Of a DNA stretch of 64,000 nucleotides, positions 8,830 to 18,086 are shown piece after piece. The stretch's first letter is position 1. Each line of letters begins with the position of its first letter. Location of the stretch: assembly GCA_001045525.1 (NCBI GenBank), contig LDWW01000014.1, positions 1 through 64,000 of the forward strand. The letters run 5' to 3'. The notes below the pieces were generated by a model that was not told the DNA's origin, made no database searches, and saw only the letters and a list, made by a program, of their open reading frames with translations. This DNA comes from Chitinispirillum alkaliphilum. Its GTDB lineage: Bacteria > Fibrobacterota > Chitinivibrionia > Chitinivibrionales > Chitinispirillaceae. The translations under genes and the position numbers were made by a program.

Positions 8830-9702
8830 TTATCTAAGAGGAAATCTTTTATAATCTCTTGCAAGTGTTTCATAGGTAATGAATTCATCCATTGAACCAT
8901 CGGTGATTGTGGAATCATATGGTGGCTGTGTCTCCGTAATCCAACGGTTTGTTTCCTGGTCAAGGTAGCGGAAGTTATAGCGCACCCTTTTATCTCTTTC
9001 AATAAACTTAAAGGCCATGTCCCCTCTGAGTTTCCAGGTACCTTCGGACTGAAATTCCCAGTCTTCTCTTGTAGTTTCGCTTGTTCTGCCTCTGCTTCTT
9101 TTCATAATATAAAGGGATCCGTCCGGGCGGAAGTGAATTTCCTGCCTTTTTACCACATCAAATCTTGGGTCAGGGCTTTCCTGTTCCATAACCCATGCAC
9201 CCACCACATGTCTGCGAAGGGAATCGGCCAGGTTTTGCATCTCTAAGAGTGTATCAAGTTGCTGTTTGAACTGTGTGAGGCGGCTTCTGGCGGCCAGAGG
9301 CATGGGGATTTCTATCAGAGAGTCAATGTCCCCGAGAAGCTCTTTTGCTTTTTCGAGATGCATCTCCTTAAGGGGTTTTTTCTTTTCGGCTACAGCCACT
9401 CTTAATGAGTCGATGACAAGGGCACTTTCTTCCAGTAATATCTCCATTCTGTCTTCAAATTCGTTAAGGGCATTGTAGAGAGAGTCCTGATATTGTCTGT
9501 GTTCCCTTGAGTTGCCAATTGATTGGGCGGTTTTCATGTGGTTGAGATACATGCTGATCTTTGTCATCTCACTTCTGGGAACACCTCTTTCTCTGAGTTG
9601 GGCAATTCTCGCCTCTGCTTCTTCTGTGGTAATTTTTTGCCCGCATCCGGCAAAAAGAGAGGTCACAATCAGAATAACCCCTGAAAGAAAAATCCGTTTC
9701 AT
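8830..9702 (-). CDS. coiled-coil lipoprotein of unknown function
   Basis: A 290-residue lipoprotein: a signal peptide with lipobox LFAGC (Cys20), then a long charged helical part (about residues 25-165) with heptad-like Leu/Ile spacing. A C-terminal beta-rich part (about residues 165-285) starts GAWVMEQ and includes IHFRPDGSLYIM and EGTWKLRGDMAFKFIERD. The latter pattern resembles lipocalin-like lipoprotein domains that begin with G-x-W and alternate strands. It is probably attached to the outer membrane. It stands alone with a hairpin downstream. No family can be named with certainty. Confidence 0.6.
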   Translation of the reverse strand: MKRIFLSGVILIVTSLFAGCGQKITTEEAEARIAQLRERGVPRSEMTKISMYLNHMKTAQSIGNSREHRQYQDSLYNALNEFEDRMEILLEESALVIDSLRVAVAEKKKPLKEMHLEKAKELLGDIDSLIEIPMPLAARSRLTQFKQQLDTLLEMQNLADSLRRHVVGAWVMEQESPDPRFDVVKRQEIHFRPDGSLYIMKRSRGRTSETTREDWEFQSEGTWKLRGDMAFKFIERDKRVRYNFRYLDQETNRWITETQPPYDSTITDGSMDEFITYETLARDYKRFPLR

Positions 9703-9976
9703 AATCCGCTCTTCTGAAAAAAGTGATATAGAGAACTGTTATACCTATAATTTAGCTAAATATTGACATATTGCAAAGGTTTTTTTTTCTTTTTCACAAA
9801 AGCCGGCTCCTTTGTTGTTCATTGTCGCATGATTTAATGCTGTTTAACAACAATGAAATAATTTATCTTTCCTTTTTCCTCAATAATGGATAAAATAGAG
9901 CAGATACTCATATTTTTAACAGGATCTATTAGCAGAGCTTTAGGCCTAAAAAGAAAAAAGTACAAAGGGTTTTCTG

Positions 9977-10351
9977 GTGATTGAGAACAAACTTGAAGTG
10001 GTGATTGTGGATGATGAGATTCAGATAACTGAATTACTGAAATCTTTTATAATGATTTCAGTTGAGAATGTATATGTGCATACTTTTAACAATCCGCTCA
10101 ATGCTAAACTGTTTCTCAAAAATAATAAACCCGATATCCTAATTACGGATTACAAAATGCCTGATATCGATGGTGTTCAATTATTAAAATGCGCCGATCC
10201 GTCCGTAAAAAAGGTAATGATATCAGGGTATATATCTGAAATCGCAGCAGAAAAAATACAGGAATTGAATGTTACCTGTTTTGAAAAACCGGTCCCGCTG
10301 AAAAAACTCGCCGATATAATTCAAGAGTTGGAGACTAAGATTAACGCTTAA
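9977..10351 (+). CDS. single-domain response regulator (CheY-like receiver)
   Basis: A 124-residue stand-alone receiver with all key residues: VDDE acidic pair (Asp12, Asp13), phospho-acceptor Asp58 in LITDYKMPDIDG, the conserved Ser in MISGY, and the Lys in CFEKPVP. It has no output domain, so it should act by protein binding or phosphotransfer. The start is GTG with AAAGGGT nine bases upstream. No histidine kinase is nearby. Its stop overlaps the stop of the convergent beta-helix gene by four bases. Confidence 0.9.
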   Translation: MIENKLEVVIVDDEIQITELLKSFIMISVENVYVHTFNNPLNAKLFLKNNKPDILITDYKMPDIDGVQLLKCADPSVKKVMISGYISEIAAEKIQELNVTCFEKPVPLKKLADIIQELETKINA

Positions 10352-11421
10352 TCAGACCAAAATTCCGGGCCACCCTCGGTCCCTATGCTGTTTCTTGTCC
10401 CGTCATCATTTCTGAAATTTCTCCCCGGGTTACCAGCATTGATACATGGAGAATATCCGGAGAGTGAATACCGGTGAGAGGAGCGTCTGTGTCGCAGGGA
10501 ATTGACAGAGTCATCTATTGATGAATGTATAAGCTGTGCAAGCGAGGTGTCGATAATCTGTGAATGCTTGGTGGGAAGGTTTGTATCAAGCTCCATTGCT
10601 CTGGTTTCAGCCAATGAACCTGAAAAAACCGGGTCCTGTATGAGATTCCAGTGCCTATCAGTACTGTCCTGGTTGTGATTTATCCTCACCAGCATACCCA
10701 GCTCCGGGTCACAGTCAAGGAAATTACCATCAGAATTGCCGTAAATGCAATTGTAGGCAAACTTTACTTTGGATATGCCGTCACACCACAATCCCAAATT
10801 CCTGTTAAAAGCGATAATATTGTTCTGAATTTGGGGGTTTGAAGCTTCGACTTTGATTCCTGCGGTGAAATTTCGAGCAATCACGTTGTTGTATATCCTG
10901 AGAGATCCTCCCTGAAGGCAATGTATTCCTACATTGTTGTTTTCTAGAATGCTGTTTCTGACAACAGGGCTGCAGTTTTTGGCTGTAATCGCTGTCGTGG
11001 CACAGGAAACTTCAGTATAAGCTATCTCGGTAAACTGATCTGCAGCCCCATCGAGGATAATTCCACGCCATTTATATTCCTGAAACCGGGAGTTTTCCGC
11101 TCTGAAGATAATAGGGTTATCTTTCCTGCCTACACTGCTAAGCGCACCCTGTACCCTGATAGAAATCAGTGTGGAGTCAAGTTTGTCAAAAGGGGACGAT
11201 GAGGGAGTCGTGTTTCCGGGGGAGATTATTACCTGGGTACCAGGTGAAATCAGCAGACGTGCACGGGGCAGAATAACTATATCACCTTCAACAATGTAAG
11301 GACTCTCATCCGGAACCCACCGGGTGTCCCTGTCGATTATTCCCGATACCCGGGTCTGGGCATGGAGTACAAAAAGGGCTGCCAGGAGAGTGAAGAATGC
11401 AAGTCGCAAAATTTTTTTCAT
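10348..11421 (-). CDS. secreted right-handed parallel beta-helix protein
   Basis: A 357-residue protein with a signal peptide (about residues 1-21, cut near VLHAQ). An N-terminal all-beta part is followed by a parallel beta-helix repeat region (about residues 110-225) with rungs such as NSILENNNVGIHC and NNVIARNFTAGIKVEA and Asn-rich turns. The C-terminus is SPCINAGNPGRNFRNDDGTR, common in right-handed beta-helix proteins of the pectate-lyase fold. No catalytic residues can be named. It starts four bases inside the end of the cNMP-binding regulator gene (ATGA overlap), so the two form an operon. It is extracellular or periplasmic. Confidence 0.7.
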   Translation of the reverse strand: MKKILRLAFFTLLAALFVLHAQTRVSGIIDRDTRWVPDESPYIVEGDIVILPRARLLISPGTQVIISPGNTTPSSSPFDKLDSTLISIRVQGALSSVGRKDNPIIFRAENSRFQEYKWRGIILDGAADQFTEIAYTEVSCATTAITAKNCSPVVRNSILENNNVGIHCLQGGSLRIYNNVIARNFTAGIKVEASNPQIQNNIIAFNRNLGLWCDGISKVKFAYNCIYGNSDGNFLDCDPELGMLVRINHNQDSTDRHWNLIQDPVFSGSLAETRAMELDTNLPTKHSQIIDTSLAQLIHSSIDDSVNSLRHRRSSHRYSLSGYSPCINAGNPGRNFRNDDGTRNSIGTEGGPEFWSD

Positions 11422-12365
11422 AGGGTAGAGTATTTGATAAGGTGTTTTTTTATAAGATACATATGAAGCCAGCCGGGATTCAAAAGTTTAACATGGTATT
11501 GTGCAGAATCTTTTTCCCACTGCAATGGATTTCTTTTGCAAAATAACATTTCGAAATTGCAAAGGGTATCTATATGTTCAGATAAGAGATATCGGGTATC
11601 TGGTTGGGAGAAGGTGTTTAGGAACTCCTCTTCCGGAATTTCTATATCGTGTGCGGGATCTTTCAGCTCTTTATATACCTGGACAAAATCAGCACATACC
11701 GAACGAAGCAGGGCTGAGCAATCCACTGTTTTTTGTGCCTGTTTGCGCACCATTATTCTCAGAAAATCACAATACTCCCTGAACTCCTCTTTGTTCCTCA
11801 GTGAAACGTAGTTCTCTTCAAATCGGATTAAAGAGAAAGTGTGCAGGTGCTCAAAAACACCCGATATCCTTTGGTGGGTGATACCAAGTAGTTGAATCAA
11901 CCAGTTTTTGATATCCGCTGTAACAAATGAATCTTGTGACTTACTCTCAAAGAGATAAAATAATGAAAGTATGGCCGAAATACTTTGGGACCTGGAATCT
12001 GTGTGACTGAGCCGCATGTTTGCGGTTCTGATTTTATGAGAAATCATCTTTATCAAAGATATGTACCAGAGTGGTACACCTTTAATTTTTTTTTGAAGAA
12101 TATCTGCATTGATAATTATGACACTGCTGTTTTCTACCGCTTTAGCCGAAGCACTTCTTGGTTTGCCGTCAATAAGAGACATCTCTCCCACTACAGCCCC
12201 CTTGCCCAGAACTGCCAGATTAATTTGTCGCAAACCCAGTTTTCTGTATACCTGTATGCTGCCGGTCTGAATTATGTAGAGCTCACGGGAGCGATCTTTT
12301 TCATAAAAAAGGTGCTGTCCCGGTTTGAATTTTTTGAGCAAAGGTTTCATTGAATTACTGGGCAT
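11418..12365 (-). CDS. Crp/Fnr-type cyclic-nucleotide-binding regulator with C-terminal extension
   Basis: A 315-residue protein. Residues about 8-115 are a cNMP-binding jelly roll with the phosphate-binding cassette GEMSLIDGKPRSASA. A helix then leads to a winged-helix part (about residues 145-205, LLGITHQRISGVFEHLH). About 100 more residues of helical sequence of unknown type follow, which classic Crp lacks. This suggests a DNA-binding regulator with an added interaction domain. It overlaps the beta-helix gene by four bases. The start has several ATGs nearby (MPSNSM); the first is kept. Confidence 0.75.
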   Translation of the reverse strand: MPSNSMKPLLKKFKPGQHLFYEKDRSRELYIIQTGSIQVYRKLGLRQINLAVLGKGAVVGEMSLIDGKPRSASAKAVENSSVIIINADILQKKIKGVPLWYISLIKMISHKIRTANMRLSHTDSRSQSISAILSLFYLFESKSQDSFVTADIKNWLIQLLGITHQRISGVFEHLHTFSLIRFEENYVSLRNKEEFREYCDFLRIMVRKQAQKTVDCSALLRSVCADFVQVYKELKDPAHDIEIPEEEFLNTFSQPDTRYLLSEHIDTLCNFEMLFCKRNPLQWEKDSAQYHVKLLNPGWLHMYLIKKHLIKYSTL

Positions 12366-12459
12366 AAATTATACTTTTCGGTGTTTGGGTTTGAAAAATA
12401 AACCCCTCATTCAAATTGTATTGCATCGGTTTCGGTTTTGCAAGGGGAAGTAAAGGCAA

Positions 12460-13260
12460 ATGGATCGTATCGGTAAAATATTTTATCACCTCTGTTTAGT
12501 GGCTGTTTTTATCACATCCTGCCAAAGAGGAGAAAAAGTGGAACTGAATATTGACTTCTCCCAATCTCATACGTGGCGTTATCTGCTTGGTGCCGATCTT
12601 CGGGGATCTCTCAGCTGTAATGATTCTTCCCACTCCTACTCCGGATCCATAAGAACCTATCTTCAGGGGGTAGATTCCCGGGAAAACGAATCATCAACAT
12701 TTGCAACAAATGACTTCCTGGTCAAAGCAGATTTCCTCAGCGATGAACAGATGTTTGAATTAAGAAACAGGTTAAGTGTATTTGAAATGTCTGTTTGTCC
12801 CAAAATCGGTGTCACTGTCTCCGATACTGCGGTATTCGGTGGGATGCCTCTGCGTAATTGGGATCTATTTAAGAGTATCTCCAGAGCGATACCTGTGATG
12901 CCTTCCGCCCCAATGAGTGTGGGTTCCTCCTGGGAGAGGGAATATCACATTCCGGTTAAAACCGCTCAGGGCCAGGAGACCGGAGAGCTGTATCAGGTTT
13001 TCAGGCTCGACAGTGTGGTTGTGGATAAGGGGGTACAAACCGAGGCTTATATAAGTTGGCTGTTTTCCTACAGGGTTTCGGCTGATCACTCAGACAATGC
13101 TCAGGCAAGCACTCCCATGAGCGGATCGGGAATCGGCACTGCAGTTATCGATATTCCAAAACAAAGAATTCTAATGTCAAATGCAAGCTTTGAAATAGAC
13201 CATTATGACAACTGCAAAACAGAATTGCAGGAAAATGTTCATATCGAGCTCATCAGATAA
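12460..13260 (+). CDS. lipoprotein of unknown function
   Basis: A 266-residue lipoprotein with lipobox FITSC (Cys21). The mature part is beta-rich, with a proline-rich stretch PVMPSAPMSVGSSWEREY near residues 146-163. This is like secreted proteins in which a Pro-rich turn precedes a G-x-x-W strand (for example DUF6263-like ones). It is divergent from the Crp-like gene and convergent with the C39-like protease gene. Function unknown. Confidence 0.6.
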   Translation: MDRIGKIFYHLCLVAVFITSCQRGEKVELNIDFSQSHTWRYLLGADLRGSLSCNDSSHSYSGSIRTYLQGVDSRENESSTFATNDFLVKADFLSDEQMFELRNRLSVFEMSVCPKIGVTVSDTAVFGGMPLRNWDLFKSISRAIPVMPSAPMSVGSSWEREYHIPVKTAQGQETGELYQVFRLDSVVVDKGVQTEAYISWLFSYRVSADHSDNAQASTPMSGSGIGTAVIDIPKQRILMSNASFEIDHYDNCKTELQENVHIELIR

Positions 13261-13368
13261 ACCATCTGTGTATCACCCACTGGGAAAACAGCAATGCATT
13301 GCGGCATGTTTCTGCAGCACCTCAGCAGAAGCTGGTACTGCAGTTGTTATGATCAGAGCATAGGGTGG

Positions 13369-14265
13369 TCAGTTTCGGGCCAAATGTTCTGTTTGATGAA
13401 GTTGGGGCATACTTATAACCATCGCTCCATCGATTATCCCCACTCTTCTTCTTGATTGTCTGAATTTATAGAAACCTTCTGCATTGACCGGAAGTCCCTG
13501 AGTGCGGCCGACCATTTCACCTTCTTCGATTTTTTCAATCAGTATGTAATCATTCAGGCGGTTTCTTGTGCCCGGATCTCTGAAAATCAAAGCGTTGGGA
13601 TTTTCCCCTTTCCCGTCATGTCCATACCCGATGAGTGTGACCCAGTGCCCGCCGGTTCTTCTGTATACATCATTTTGTTGATCATACCTGTACCAGCCGA
13701 AATTGAGCAGTACCGCCTTATCTTCCCGAAGAGCCTTTTTCAGGGATTGGATATCGGGTAGGGTTTTAGTGGGTTGGGTGAAATGAGGTGCTACACTTCG
13801 CCATCCCTGGTGAGATATTTCAAAACCGGAAATATCTCTGTTGTGAAAATAGCGCTCCAACCCTGAGCTTAGGGCACGTGCTCCGGTACCTCTGTTTCCG
13901 GTGTTAAAATATTGTGAAGATCCTAAGATTTTGGCCAGTTCAAAGTGATCTCGTGTCGAATCGCCTCTGCTGTCAATGAGGTTGTGGTGTCCCTTGTGGT
14001 AAAACCACATCAGGGCATTTGCAACAGCCACCGGACCACAGTAGACCCTGCCACCATGTTCAAAACCTCCAAAGGTTGTGTCCCTCTGAAAGTAGTTTGG
14101 AAATGTTTCGAGGTTATCCACAAACCCGGCGGGTATGGTGGGATTTATATCAGAAGAGGTTTGAAAAGATTCTTTTCCTATTTCAATTTTTTCAGTGTGG
14201 GAACTTGAATGGGAAAAACTGAAAAATGTCAGAACTGCAAAAAGAATAAGAGAATATAGGGGCAT
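13369..14265 (-). CDS. secreted C39-like cysteine peptidase
   Basis: A 298-residue protein with a signal peptide (about residues 1-21). It has a papain-like C39 arrangement: Cys76 in VYCGPVAVANALMWF, His207 in GGHWVTLIGYG and Asp230 in LIFRDPG. No ABC transporter domain is attached, so this is the stand-alone peptidase_C39_2 type found in secreted or periplasmic proteins, not a bacteriocin exporter. All three catalytic positions are present. The target is unknown; the gene has its own promoter region and no obvious partner. Confidence 0.8.
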   Translation of the reverse strand: MPLYSLILFAVLTFFSFSHSSSHTEKIEIGKESFQTSSDINPTIPAGFVDNLETFPNYFQRDTTFGGFEHGGRVYCGPVAVANALMWFYHKGHHNLIDSRGDSTRDHFELAKILGSSQYFNTGNRGTGARALSSGLERYFHNRDISGFEISHQGWRSVAPHFTQPTKTLPDIQSLKKALREDKAVLLNFGWYRYDQQNDVYRRTGGHWVTLIGYGHDGKGENPNALIFRDPGTRNRLNDYILIEKIEEGEMVGRTQGLPVNAEGFYKFRQSRRRVGIIDGAMVISMPQLHQTEHLARN

Positions 14266-14437
14266 TACTTTATATCTTTCTGTATGTTTAGGTTGATAAT
14301 ATGGAGATGTGTTTCAGGGGAAAAAATAACACCGGAAAAGTGGAAAACAAAAATTTCCCCGATTTAATTCAGCATCGATTCTCGGTCCCGGAAAAGCAGT
14401 GTCTGGGAATGAGGATAGGGATTGGGGCCCGGTAGAT

Positions 14438-14950
14438 TCAGTGCGGGAATTTTTTTCCTGGGAATTGTTGTGGCAGGCCCTTTCTGACATCTTTAATTCT
14501 GGGGAACTCATTGCCCTCTACGGCGAGTTTGAAGCGATAAAGGTCATCTTCTATTCTAAAGGCGATATCATCCCCAAGCATATGTGAGCGGCTGTCTTCC
14601 ATGAGTGGGAAATAGAATCGCAGAGCCAGATCGACTCTTGTGTAGTTGTCCCTTTGGTTTTCTGTGAATCTTACTCTTCCCTCATGCAGCACATACGGGC
14701 TGTCTTCTGAGTGCCAGGCGATAAGTTTACCGTAAGCTTCCTCGACTATCTCTGTTTCCCATTCCACCCGTTCGTTTTTTGCAATCAGCACGCTCCAGCG
14801 GCTTCTGTTTTCATCCAGGGCGGTCACATCTTCCAGGAAGTCAAGTATTTGAGGAAGATACTCGGGGTTTCTCCAAATTTTGAACAGATAAGAGCTGTCG
14901 CGGTTTATCTTTATGCTTTTGTTGATTGAAAGTTCTTCCTGAAGAGCCAT
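14438..14950 (-). CDS. SRPBCC (START/polyketide-cyclase-like) family protein
   Basis: A 170-residue protein with the N-terminal pattern INKSIKINRDSSYLFKIWRN (about residues 8-27) and then FLEDVTALDENRSRWSV. This matches cyclase/dehydrase-type SRPBCC proteins that begin with a strand, a Y-x-F-W helix and W near the ligand cavity. It probably binds a hydrophobic ligand. The longer frame from 15016 is rejected: GAGAGGAT lies just before the ATG at 14950. It is divergent from the NucS-like gene. Confidence 0.7.
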   Translation of the reverse strand: MALQEELSINKSIKINRDSSYLFKIWRNPEYLPQILDFLEDVTALDENRSRWSVLIAKNERVEWETEIVEEAYGKLIAWHSEDSPYVLHEGRVRFTENQRDNYTRVDLALRFYFPLMEDSRSHMLGDDIAFRIEDDLYRFKLAVEGNEFPRIKDVRKGLPQQFPGKKFPH

Positions 14951-15101
14951 AATATGTAATCCTCTCAGTGATGGTTTTAGGTTCAAGAGAATGGTAATGC
15001 AAAAATTTTTCCACATTTACCAACCGGGAGGTGGCATTGCTTTTGCACTCTTGAAAGGCTTAAAGAGGTCAATTAAGCGGCTTATTTACAGGAGGCTTTT
15101 T

Positions 15102-15938
15102 ATGGACTTACACCCAAAACCATTCGTATGGCAGATGATCAGAGAAGCTGTCGAAGCACATGGAAACAAATTGTCAAATGTGGAGGTAAAGGATTGGATT
15201 CTTAAACACTATCCCAATACCAACGTAAACACCATCCTCAATCAGATAATTATCTGCACTGTTAACCATGAGTCAAGAATTCACTACAAAGAAAACCAGC
15301 GTCCGCGAAGGTGTCAGGAGACGATTGATTTCCTCTACAGACCCGCTGCGGGAAAGCTTGAGCTTTACGATCCCAGGATTCACGGCATATGGGAAATATT
15401 CCAGGACGAGCACGGTATCCTTTCCGTAAAGGAGGTAAAGGAACACTGCAAGGAAACCAAAAAGCAGGATGTGGTTTCAAGCAGCTATATAGACAAGGAG
15501 CACTTAAGGCTCTATCTTGCAAAAAACCTCGACCTTGTGGAGGAGGGACTTGAGCTCTATGTTGATCTGTTCGGAAATGACGGGGTGCAGTATAATACAG
15601 AGTTTGGTCCAATCGATCTTCTGGCAGTGGACAAAAGCGGGGCGTTTGTCATAATAGAGATAAAACATGATGCTTACCCCGATGCTTCCAGCGGGCAGAT
15701 CCTTAAATTCAAAAACTGGGTTAAACGCCACCTGGCAATGGGAAAACCGGTTCGCTCCTATCTCATAGGGCCACAGATCCCGGAGAATGTCCGGTACTCC
15801 CTTGCAGACTGTCAGGATGTGTTTTTAAAAGAGTATGAGCTGAGTATAAAACTGAAGGATGTTCCCCAGATAAGTGATCTGGAGGAATTTGAAGAGCGTT
15901 CCGGTTCACCCCTTGCCTATAAAACGTCTATGCCGTAA
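15102..15938 (+). CDS. NucS-like PD-(D/E)XK nuclease with N-terminal winged-helix-like domain
   Basis: A 278-residue protein. The C-terminal half carries a NucS/EndoMS-type nuclease core: EFGPIDLLAVDKSGAFVIIE, then IKHDAYPDASSGQ and ILKFKNWVKRHLA. This gives the D...ExK catalytic pattern and the following Gln-x-x-x-Tyr/Phe helix of that group. The N-terminal part (about residues 1-70, WQMIREAVEAHGNKLSNVEV) looks like a winged-helix DNA-binding module, unlike the beta-sandwich dimerisation domain of true NucS. The start at 15102 is chosen for GGAGG at 15091-15095. It could serve DNA repair or act as an orphan restriction-like nuclease; no methyltransferase is adjacent. Confidence 0.7.
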   Translation: MDLHPKPFVWQMIREAVEAHGNKLSNVEVKDWILKHYPNTNVNTILNQIIICTVNHESRIHYKENQRPRRCQETIDFLYRPAAGKLELYDPRIHGIWEIFQDEHGILSVKEVKEHCKETKKQDVVSSSYIDKEHLRLYLAKNLDLVEEGLELYVDLFGNDGVQYNTEFGPIDLLAVDKSGAFVIIEIKHDAYPDASSGQILKFKNWVKRHLAMGKPVRSYLIGPQIPENVRYSLADCQDVFLKEYELSIKLKDVPQISDLEEFEERSGSPLAYKTSMP

Positions 15939-16023
15939 TGGGGATAAATTTCGTTTTATCCCTCTGGTCGTACGTAATCTTTAAGGGTGCGGGGAAAGAA
16001 AAATAAACCTTGGGAGGACAAAT

Positions 16024-16911
16024 ATGTCAGCACGTATTCTGGTTACCGGTGCAACGGGTTATTTGGGTAAAGAGGTGCTGAGGAGATATAGTCTGATGGG
16101 CGTTGAGGTGCGTGCTGCGGTTCACAGAACAGATCATGCCGTAAAGGAGCTGCGCTCAGAGATGATTGAGACAGTGCCACTTGATTTCACTGATAAGTCT
16201 TTGGTGGAAAATGCCCTGGAGGGGGTAGAGATTATTGTTTTAATCACTCCCGCGGTTTCGGAATTGTCTGAGTATGTGAGAATAATGCTGGATGTGGCAA
16301 AAAGTTCCAGTGTATCACATGTAATAAAGATCAGCCCTACGAGTGTAAAAAAGGTGCCTATGATCAAACTGTCAAAGTGGCACCGCGAGGCGGAGATGTT
16401 GCTTGAGGAATCAGGGATCGACTACACCATTGTTCGCCATAATTGTTTGATGCAGTATTTCTTCAGCTGCATGCAGCCCACCGGCGGCTTGATTTACCTT
16501 CCCCTGGGCAAGGAGAATGTGAGTTTTATCGATGCAAGGGATGTGGCAGTGGCGATTTCAGAGATCTCGATGAGTTTGGGAAATCACAGAAAAAGAGCGT
16601 ATAATCTAACCGGACCACAGGCCCTTTCAATGTTCAAAGCCACCTCGATTATTACAGAAGTAATCTCCCAGCATGTGGAGTATGCAGACATAAGTGAAGA
16701 GACAACAAAGCATGTGATGGATGGAATGGGGATACCATCATGGCTTAGTGATCTCTATCTTGAGCTCTATGCATTCTACAGAGCAGGGCTGGCTTGTGAT
16801 GTAAGTGAGGATTTCGAACTGATAACCGGTGGCTCATCGACGACATTTTTAGATTTTGCAAGGGATCATGCCGATTTATTCAGAAATATCGTTGAACACG
16901 AAGAAGAGTGA
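16024..16911 (+). CDS. NmrA-like NAD(P)-binding Rossmann protein (copy 1)
   Basis: A 295-residue atypical short-chain dehydrogenase. The N-terminal GATGYLGKEV dinucleotide loop (about residues 8-17) is followed by a HSCARG/NmrA-like core with SHVIKISPTSV and WHREAEMLLEESGIDYTIVR, including the choice-of-conformer segment near NCLMQYFF. This group includes NAD(P)H:quinone reductases and redox sensors. The catalytic Tyr-x-x-x-Lys of classic SDRs is not evident. GGGAGGA precedes the ATG. The next gene is a close paralogue 24 bases downstream. Confidence 0.8.
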   Translation: MSARILVTGATGYLGKEVLRRYSLMGVEVRAAVHRTDHAVKELRSEMIETVPLDFTDKSLVENALEGVEIIVLITPAVSELSEYVRIMLDVAKSSSVSHVIKISPTSVKKVPMIKLSKWHREAEMLLEESGIDYTIVRHNCLMQYFFSCMQPTGGLIYLPLGKENVSFIDARDVAVAISEISMSLGNHRKRAYNLTGPQALSMFKATSIITEVISQHVEYADISEETTKHVMDGMGIPSWLSDLYLELYAFYRAGLACDVSEDFELITGGSSTTFLDFARDHADLFRNIVEHEEE

Positions 16912-16935
16912 GGTGTTTATTATAGGAGGTTAGTT

Positions 16936-17832
16936 ATGGCTACAAAGATTTTGATTACAGGTGCAACTGGCCCACTGGGAAGAAAAATTGTGCAATACCT
17001 GACGCACATGGGACAAACGGTGCGTGCGGGTGTACATAATTCAAGCAAAACAGAGTATGTCAAGTCTCCAGATGTGCAAATCGCTCATCTCGATTATCGT
17101 AATTTCACCACCATAGACAGGGCTTTAGAGGGGATAAAAACTCTTTTCCTGCTTACTCCTATAGCAAGAGAGCAGGTTGAGTATACCCGCAGAATGGTAG
17201 ACAGGGCAAGATTATGGGGCGTTTCTCACATCGTGAAATTATCAATGATGGGAGTTGATGAGGTGCCCGGTATCCAGTTTACCCGCTTGCATAAACAATC
17301 AGAGCTCTACATCAGGGAAAGTGACATTCCCTATACTTTTATCCGTCCAAATGCGTTCATGCAGAATTTCCTGAGCTATTTTCAGCCTGCCGGAAGTTTC
17401 ATCTATCTGCCCATGAATGGTACCATGGTTAGTTATATCGATCTGCGGGATGTTGCCAGATTCTGTGCTGAAGTCCTTATGCATGTGGAGGAGTTTGAGG
17501 GGAATATCTTTGAATTGACTGGTCCGGAATCCCTTTCTGCTGAGCAGGTAACGGAGATCATGACCAAAATTGTCAACCATCATATCAATTATATAAATGT
17601 TTCCCAGGACACCGCTGAGCACATACTTGAAAGTACCGGAAAACCTCAGTGGCTGGCGGAGGGATTTGTCGAGTATTGTATGCTTCAGCGTACCGGACGG
17701 TTTTCTGAGGTGAATACTGTATATGAGGAGGTTTTATCTAAAAAACCCCATACATTCGAAAAATTCGCACATGATTACAGTACAATACTAAAGCTGTTAA
17801 TCCAGCAGGAGCATCATACATTCTTGAAATAA
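16936..17832 (+). CDS. NmrA-like NAD(P)-binding Rossmann protein (copy 2)
   Basis: A 298-residue paralogue of the preceding gene over its whole length (GATGPLGRKIVQY, SHIVKLSMMGV, FIRPNAFMQNFL, YLPMNGTMVSYIDLRDVARF). It looks like a tandem duplication that has diverged. The TRLHKQSELYIRESDIPYTF segment keeps the family pattern better than copy 1. GGAGG lies at about 16925. It was probably co-transcribed with copy 1; a heterodimer is possible. Related proteins act as quinone or azo reductases, but no substrate can be read from sequence. Confidence 0.8.
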   Translation: MATKILITGATGPLGRKIVQYLTHMGQTVRAGVHNSSKTEYVKSPDVQIAHLDYRNFTTIDRALEGIKTLFLLTPIAREQVEYTRRMVDRARLWGVSHIVKLSMMGVDEVPGIQFTRLHKQSELYIRESDIPYTFIRPNAFMQNFLSYFQPAGSFIYLPMNGTMVSYIDLRDVARFCAEVLMHVEEFEGNIFELTGPESLSAEQVTEIMTKIVNHHINYINVSQDTAEHILESTGKPQWLAEGFVEYCMLQRTGRFSEVNTVYEEVLSKKPHTFEKFAHDYSTILKLLIQQEHHTFLK

Positions 17833-18086
17833 ATATTAGTATTAACCTCCCCAAGGGGATTGAAATCTGTGCCTTTCAGCTCAAAAACTGGATATCCTGA
17901 CAGGATCCGGGACATCGGTTTCGATCCCTTTTCTTCTTTTCCAGTTTCTATATTAGTTCCAATTGTTTGCGCCGGGCTGCAGGCCATGGCACTGAACTGC
18001 ATTTAAGTGAATCCTGGCAGGGGAGGAGAGGGAGATTTGGTGGGATGAAGGTGTGAAAAACACTAAAAATTGGAGGATTGTACGTT

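Noticed and set aside
14991-15101. Upstream extension of the NucS-like gene
   Set aside because: GGAGG at 15091-15095 marks ATG 15102; the added residues are basic and unlike a domain.
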